From: Natrinema sp031626495
GTDB taxonomy: Archaea; Halobacteriota; Halobacteria; Halobacteriales; Natrialbaceae
Reading direction: 5' to 3'
Length of the DNA stretch: 64,000 nucleotides
Assembly: GCF_031626495.1 (NCBI RefSeq)
Contig: NZ_JAMQOJ010000005.1
Coordinates: 310,001 to 374,000, forward strand
Shown here: positions 60,012-64,000 of the stretch, piece after piece
How the letters are laid out: each line of letters begins with the position of its first letter
Position numbering within the stretch: position 1 is the stretch's first letter
Translations under genes and position numbers: made by a program
The notes under the pieces: generated by a model
Databases searched by the model: none
The model's input: the letters and a program-made list of their open reading frames with translations, nothing else
Told to the model about the DNA's origin: nothing

Positions 60012-60899
60012 ATGGACTTCACACACATTCCAGCGGTTCTTAAGGCCGAGGCCCAGTGGGTCTGCTGGCGTACCGAGGACCGCGATGGCGAGGCGACGAA
60101 GGTGCCAATTGACGCGCAAACCGGTGTATACGCGAGCGTGGCGGAGCCGGCGACGTGGGCGGACTTCGCGACGGCGCGGGAGTACGCCCGTGAGGTGGAC
60201 GGTATCGCGGGGATCGGGTTCGTGTTTACGGCGGCCGATCCGTATGCAGGCGTGGATCTCGATGCCTGCCGTGATCTGGCGACGGGCGAAGTCGAGGACT
60301 GGGCGATCGATGTCTTGCGGCGGCTGGACTCGTACACGGAGCGGAGTCCGAGCGGCACCGGCTTCCACGTGCTCGTGCAGGGTGCGGTACCGGCCGGTGG
60401 GCACCGGGCGGGGCAACTGGAGCTGTATGATCGTAACCGGTACTTTACGGTGACGGGTGACCGGGTGCCGGGTGCGCCGACGGTGGTTGCGGTGCGTGAT
60501 GTGGAGTTGCGGGCGGTTCACGCGGAGTATATCGCCTCGTCCGGGAAAGCGGATGACACGGCGACCAGGGGAGACGCGGTGACGGCGCGGGCGACGGACG
60601 TGGATCTCTCGGACGAGGCGTTGCTCGAGCGGGCGATGAACGCGGCGAACGGGGAGAAGTTCCGGCGGCTCTGGGCCGGTGATACGTCGGGGTATCCGAG
60701 CCATTCGGAGGCGGATCTGGCGTTGTGCAGCCTACTGGCGTTCTGGACGGGCGGCGATGCAGAGCGGATTGAACGCCTGTTCGACCGGAGCGGCCTGGTG
60801 CGGGAGAAGTGGCGGGAGCGGCCTGACTACCGGCGGCGGACGATTCGGACGGCGATCCGAGGCTGCGGTGCCTTCTACAATCCCGGTACGGAGGAGTAA
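60012..60899 (+). CDS. PrimPol-type primase without a helicase domain
   Basis: The 295-residue protein starts MDFTHIPAVLKAEAQWVCWR. It shows the archaeo-eukaryotic primase-like catalytic motifs: DxD in AGVDLDACRD (Asp82, Asp84), SPSGTGFHVLV with His119, and ELYDRNRYFTVTG (137-149). The C-terminal helical part (SEADLALCSLLAFWTGGDAE, then RIERLFDRSGLVREKW) resembles the bundle in NrS-1-type polymerases. The D5/SF3 helicase that usually follows is absent. An ATG at 59961 could add 17 residues. It should start replication of the element, using a host or separate helicase. Confidence 0.85.
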   Translation: MDFTHIPAVLKAEAQWVCWRTEDRDGEATKVPIDAQTGVYASVAEPATWADFATAREYAREVDGIAGIGFVFTAADPYAGVDLDACRDLATGEVEDWAIDVLRRLDSYTERSPSGTGFHVLVQGAVPAGGHRAGQLELYDRNRYFTVTGDRVPGAPTVVAVRDVELRAVHAEYIASSGKADDTATRGDAVTARATDVDLSDEALLERAMNAANGEKFRRLWAGDTSGYPSHSEADLALCSLLAFWTGGDAERIERLFDRSGLVREKWRERPDYRRRTIRTAIRGCGAFYNPGTEE

Positions 60900-61016
60900 G
60901 GCATGTGCCTCGCTGCTCTGCCTATCGTGGCCCCGGATGTAGGGGGAGAGATCCCCAAGGGCCGTGTTCGCCGGGAACGTGACCGTGTGTGTTGAGCGGG
61001 ATTTGCGGTGTTACGG

Positions 61017-61035
61017 CTACCGCGCAGTGCGGTAG
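61017..61035. terminator. Hairpin downstream of the PrimPol gene
   Basis: CTACCGC (61017-61023) and GCGGTAG (61029-61035) form a perfect 7-bp stem with a 5-base loop, 118 bases after the PrimPol stop. It is a plausible transcript end. The rest of 60900-61121 contains no convincing gene. Confidence 0.45.
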
Positions 61036-61121
61036 AAGAGGGCAAATTTGTTTCCTAGAGACTATCCAGATATCGCATAGATGCATGAAAAGCTATGATG
61101 TTTTGTGGCGGACACAAGCGT

Positions 61122-61586
61122 ATGGCCGGGACTGATCCGCAACGTGACCGTGGCCGTGTGGATGACCGGGATCGGTCAGTGGCGGGGACGGTGACGTTTG
61201 CGACGGGGGAGCCGGGCCGATATGCAAGACTTCATCGGGGCGTATTTTTCTTTATCGGGGTGTTCACTGGTGGTTTGGGACTGATATTTCTGTTTGCTTC
61301 GGGCGGGGGATCGCTCACGCGGGAAGCGGTGGCGTTTCTGGGGCTGGTGGGAAGTACAGTGGTGAGTTGGTATGGTGTTGGCCAGGGATATGCGGTGGCG
61401 GCGGTGCCAGGAGTGGTTGCTGCGGTTCTCAGTCTCGTGTTAGGTATTTGGATGGTGATGTTGGCGGTTGTTGAACTGGGTGCTGTGTTCGTAGTGATGG
61501 GTGTGACCGCCGCGATGACGAGCGTGGCGGCGTGGATGGAGTTGCTTGCTAATCCGGAAGCCGAGGACGGAGCAGCGGTGCCGTGA
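61122..61586 (+). CDS. Four-helix membrane protein of the element
   Basis: The 154-residue product (ATG at 61122) has an Asp/Arg-rich cytoplasmic N-terminus (MAGTDPQRDRGRVDDRDRSV) and four hydrophobic helices: FFFIGVFTGGLGLIFLFASG, FLGLVGSTVVSWYGVGQGY, VPGVVAAVLSLVLGIWMVML and GAVFVVMGVTAAMTSVAAWM. The C-terminus ends LLANPEAEDGAAVP. No transport motif is visible. Its low-GC codons and T-rich third positions differ from the chromosome. The stop overlaps a possible short frame at 61583. Confidence 0.7.
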   Translation: MAGTDPQRDRGRVDDRDRSVAGTVTFATGEPGRYARLHRGVFFFIGVFTGGLGLIFLFASGGGSLTREAVAFLGLVGSTVVSWYGVGQGYAVAAVPGVVAAVLSLVLGIWMVMLAVVELGAVFVVMGVTAAMTSVAAWMELLANPEAEDGAAVP

Positions 61587-61774
61587 CGAGAGAGGGGGGG
61601 AGACCGGGGGCGAATCCTGTGGCCGTAGCACTAACGTGGTTCGAGGTTCCCACTCCTGTTCACGATTGGCGGAGAGATCTGCACGCGGAACGTGCTTCTT
61701 GGCTGGTTTGCATGGTTGACTCTCACTGGCAAAGGGAGGAGCCGGTAGTACGATTGTTGTTCGTTACCAAGTAG
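61583..61774 (+). CDS. Possible 63-codon gene overlapping the membrane protein stop
   Basis: A GTG inside GTGA at 61583 opens MTREGGRPGANPVAVALTWF, ending QREEPVVRLLFVTK at 61774. The four-base overlap is typical of coupled genes, but the composition (Trp-rich, basic) and lack of any motif make this uncertain. Confidence 0.25.
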   Translation: MTREGGRPGANPVAVALTWFEVPTPVHDWRRDLHAERASWLVCMVDSHWQREEPVVRLLFVTK

Positions 61775-61782
61775 TATATATT
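61773..61782 (+). promoter_or_regulatory. TATA-like box near the 61786 gene
   Basis: AGTATATATT lies only four bases before the ATG at 61786. Transcription would begin near 61805, downstream of that ATG, which argues for a later start codon in the gene. Confidence 0.5.
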
Positions 61783-61785
61783 GGT

Positions 61786-62622
61786 ATGGGGGGACGTGCC
61801 GGGAACGGAGAGGCCGGGCAATGGGGACGGGAGAATGCGATAGTGGTGGCTGTGCAGGATGATATCGATCACGGCGTATCGGTCTACGATGCGGTGTTCC
61901 GGCGGCAGCGGGACCGGTTCGGGGAGGCGTTTGTCGCAGAGTATCTCAGTGAGGTGGCGACCCATATGGCGGTCCAGGTCGTGCGGGCGTTCGAGGCGCA
62001 CGACCGGAAGCAGTACGCGCGGTGTGCCCGGGCGTTCGGGGAGGTGTACATGTTTCTGTGTCCGGTGGCGGCGACGGAAGCGCATGCTGCGGGTGCCGGG
62101 TACGCGTTGGCGTTGAAGCAGCATGACGTGATCGAGGACGGGGTAGACGCGGTAACCGCGGACGACCCGATCACCACGTGGTATCGCGAGGCCACGACAG
62201 ATGGGCCGGTGCGGGCGCGAGCGATCCTCGAGCATCCGTACTGGAACGCGGTTCTGTGCGGGTTCGAACTGGTGGCTGATTTTCTGGGCTTGCCGAACGT
62301 GTATGCGGTGGAACAGACCGAGTTTTTCCGGTACCATACGGCGGCATATGAGGCCCGGGACCGGGCGGCGGTGCGGAACCAGGAATTGGAAGAGAAGGCG
62401 ATGGTGCACGCAAAACGAGCGCAGAAGACCAAGTTCGGTGTCTTTATCGATGATGCGAAAACGCTTGAAGCGATCGCGGAGCGATACTTGGCGGCAGTCC
62501 GATCGCACGACACTCACACGATGGCCGAGCAGGAGACGAACATCGGCCGGATGACCTGTGTCTATGACCGGGTGTTGGCCAACGTCGTTGGGGGCGGAGC
62601 CGCTTGCGTGGTGAGTGTCTAG
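61786..62622 (+). CDS. Orphan helical protein of the element
   Basis: The 278-residue frame from 61786 is open, but a TATA-like box at 61773-61782 suggests the true start may be one of the GTGs at 61843, 61846 or 61852 (giving VVAVQDDIDHGVSVYDAV). The chain is Ala/Glu-rich and probably all-helical (FVAEYLSEVATHMAVQVVRA, ATEAHAAGAGYALALKQHDV, NQELEEKAMVHAKRAQKTKF), with no membrane segment until a short hydrophobic end. I recognise no family. It is transcribed in the same direction as the other element genes. Confidence 0.7.
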   Translation: MGGRAGNGEAGQWGRENAIVVAVQDDIDHGVSVYDAVFRRQRDRFGEAFVAEYLSEVATHMAVQVVRAFEAHDRKQYARCARAFGEVYMFLCPVAATEAHAAGAGYALALKQHDVIEDGVDAVTADDPITTWYREATTDGPVRARAILEHPYWNAVLCGFELVADFLGLPNVYAVEQTEFFRYHTAAYEARDRAAVRNQELEEKAMVHAKRAQKTKFGVFIDDAKTLEAIAERYLAAVRSHDTHTMAEQETNIGRMTCVYDRVLANVVGGGAACVVSV

Positions 62623-62895
62623 TATCGATGATACAGCGTAGGCCTAGGAGAATAGGTTAGAGGTTTGAAGAGGATCTGTTCTAGCAGTCCGTTTAAGAGG
62701 GGAGATGAGGTTTGAGCGGGGCATTGCCGGAACAAGGATCATCTCCGGATTCGCATTCGCCCTGTTCGGATCTTGAAGCAGGTGTCAATCGATCTCTTTT
62801 GAGACGGAAACTGCCTGTTCTCCATCACGGTTCCATCAGACCGTGGTTTGGAACTATCGAGTGGAAATTTAATGGTTTTCTTCGAAAGGGGTCGG

Positions 62896-63375
62896 ATGGT
62901 GAATGAGGTGGCTGATGTTGAAACGGTCTATACGACTATTTTGACTGCGGACTACAATGAAGAACAGGATACGTTTGATGTTGTTCTTCATTACCAGGAA
63001 GAACTGCCAGCAGAGCCGTCCAAGCCAATATGTGGGTGGTATCCGGTCGGTCCATTAGCCGCTCAACTGGAGGGGAAGCGAGAGACGGCGTTCTCGGCCT
63101 ATGGTATACCGTACGACTTGATCGTGTATAATGCGATGAGAGGTGTGTTTGACGAACTGCTGGGCCGCGGGACGCTCTGGACGACATGGTTGGAGGAGGA
63201 AGGATACGGGGAGTTCGTTCACCGGCTCAGTGAGGCAGAGAAGGCGGGTGAAGTATATCTTCTGGGAAGGAGGGACAAGGTCTCAGAGGCGGTGATTCGG
63301 GATGAAGCGTGTGCCTATCTTCATGAGGCTCGGGAACAACAATGGACAGATGGAGAGAGCCTGCGCTCCTTCTAG
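62896..63375 (+). CDS. Orphan protein of the element, unknown function
   Basis: The 159-residue product starts at an ATG (MVNEVADVETVYTTILTADY); an in-frame start at 62848 is possible. Segments LTADYNEEQDTFDVVLHYQE and SAYGIPYDLIVYNAMRGVF suggest a small alpha/beta fold, followed by helical DELLGRGTLWTTWLEEEGYG. No motif identifies it. The gap 62623-62895 is AT-rich with no other gene. It ends four bases into the convergent gene at 63372, so the two genes overlap tail to tail. Confidence 0.65.
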   Translation: MVNEVADVETVYTTILTADYNEEQDTFDVVLHYQEELPAEPSKPICGWYPVGPLAAQLEGKRETAFSAYGIPYDLIVYNAMRGVFDELLGRGTLWTTWLEEEGYGEFVHRLSEAEKAGEVYLLGRRDKVSEAVIRDEACAYLHEAREQQWTDGESLRSF

Positions 63376-64000
63376 CCGGTTCTCCGGCGGGCACGACTTG
63401 CCGCCAAGTGGTCCTCGCCCGGCACGTCCGTCGCAACGAAGTCGTCTACGACTGCTGCTGTTTTCCCGAAATAATCTTCCCAGTCTGCGGCACCTGCCAT
63501 GTTCTTCGTGTGTCGTTTGAGAACGGCGTCCCAGGCGCAGTTGCCTTGCCGAGGATCGTGGCGTTCGCTACAAAACGGACAGTGGAGAGGCGTCCGAATC
63601 CCGTTGACCGACTGTCCAATCGCTTGATTGAGCATGTTCTGTGCGGCAAATGTGTCACAGAATACATGGAAATACCGCCGTCCTCCGATGAGTGTCGTGC
63701 TTAAATAGGGGTTGGGCAGGTAGCACAGCGGCTGGGTATACTCCGTGCAGAGGATCACACAGCCGCAGTGGCCGTATGCCAGGGCTGCATCACACAGGAT
63801 TTCTTGGGTGACGAATGGCTGGGACAGGAACCGGTCGTCATGGATGAGGTTCTCGTACCGTGTGTACAGCGACGGTGTCCGCCGTGCAGGCGCATCGAGC
63901 AGTGGGAGGGAGACACTGTTGCGGCAGCCGAGCGCAGTATCAATCGCCAGTTCCTGGATACAGTCATTGAAGAGGGTGAAGAAGCGCTGACGGTAGGCAT
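63372..64000 (-). CDS. Cys-rich protein, partial (continues past the right edge)
   Basis: The minus frame ending at 63372 stays open to the window edge, so at least 209 residues belong to a gene that starts outside. Visible parts include YRQRFFTLFNDCIQELAIDT, ALAYGHCGCVILC (three Cys) and TPLHCPFCSERHDPRQGNC (CxxC-x10-C with His), which look like metal-binding knuckles, perhaps a zinc-binding endonuclease or element-specific protein. An internal ATG at 63758 would give only 128 residues and seems too short. It is convergent with the gene at 62896. Confidence 0.7.
   Translation of the reverse strand, partial: AYRQRFFTLFNDCIQELAIDTALGCRNSVSLPLLDAPARRTPSLYTRYENLIHDDRFLSQPFVTQEILCDAALAYGHCGCVILCTEYTQPLCYLPNPYLSTTLIGGRRYFHVFCDTFAAQNMLNQAIGQSVNGIRTPLHCPFCSERHDPRQGNCAWDAVLKRHTKNMAGAADWEDYFGKTAAVVDDFVATDVPGEDHLAASRARRRTG

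Larger units (their letters stand above)
49040..64000. mobile_element. Integrated genetic element at tRNA-Lys (right end outside the window)
   Basis: From the end of tRNA-Lys the DNA differs from the chromosome: AT-rich spacers, lower-GC genes, orphan proteins and a purine-skewed kilobase. A tyrosine recombinase lies next to the tRNA, then replication-type and DNA-translocase genes (PrimPol, HerA-like ATPase), with a separate cargo bounded by IS-like ends. No capsid or relaxase gene is recognisable, so plasmid-like, ICE-like or proviral nature is undecided. An intact right attachment site is not seen up to 64000. Confidence 0.75.

Noticed and set aside
62712..62906. 64-codon plus frame before the 62896 gene
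   Set aside because: It overlaps the next gene's start in another frame and has no acidic bias or motif.

Overview
The window reads as a chromosomal segment of an extremely halophilic archaeon (class Halobacteria). The predicted proteins are very acidic, the first 49 kb is very GC-rich, and many genes have a TATA-like box about 25-30 bases upstream of the start codon, as expected for leaderless archaeal transcripts. The archaeal and haloarchaeal gene set includes deoxyhypusine synthase, NOG1, Sec61-beta/SecG, F420 and methanopterin enzymes, a coxI/III fusion and DUF5809/DUF5810-like pairs. It would fit Natrialbaceae (Natrinema/Haloterrigena-like), but no rRNA or ribosomal-protein operon is present to fix the genus.

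Layout. 0-11 kb is housekeeping: a flavoprotein fragment, deoxyhypusine synthase, a frameshifted Tat-exported protein, Nif3, the cytochrome oxidase I/III fusion, GDPD, F420:NADP reductase, thioredoxin, a 53-aa SecG, and the pdxT-DUF151-hisE cluster. 11.3-18.5 kb is a five-gene MoxR/DUF58/DUF4129-type cluster; a second, transglutaminase-containing version lies at 38.9-43.2 kb. 18.5-21.4 kb holds two tandem citrate-synthase paralogs. Both have Glu in place of the catalytic Asp, and the upstream one is fused to a C-terminal winged-helix DNA-binding domain. This is the most unusual chromosomal feature I see. 21.4-38.6 kb contains GTPases (NOG1, EngB), a DUF389 protein, signal peptidase, a KaiC-like pair, a Nudix-IF2B fusion, hyuA-hyuB, cofE-mer and cspA. 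43.4-48.9 kb carries small conserved haloarchaeal genes on both strands and ends at a tRNA-Lys(TTT) gene.

From 49.04 kb to the right edge the DNA changes character: lower GC in places, AT-rich spacers, orphan genes and a strong purine skew. A tyrosine recombinase gene starts about 440 bp after tRNA-Lys, and a diverged copy of the tRNA 3' end lies between them. I read this as an integrated element whose far end lies outside the window. Its backbone includes a HerA-type ATPase fused to a winged helix and a nuclease-like domain, a helicase-less PrimPol-type primase, and a purine-rich non-coding kilobase between them that could be an origin. A 4.7-kb cargo (cupin, Lrp/AsnC regulator, TrkA-N-like protein, APC-UspA transporter, zinc ribbon) is bounded by inverted IS6-like ends, with a broken gene on each side.

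How genes work together. npdG, cofE and mer supply and use F420. The MoxR clusters probably act in envelope or secreted-protein maturation. The citrate-synthase pair suggests acyl-CoA metabolism linked to transcription. The cargo looks like a self-contained, Lrp-regulated amino-acid uptake unit.
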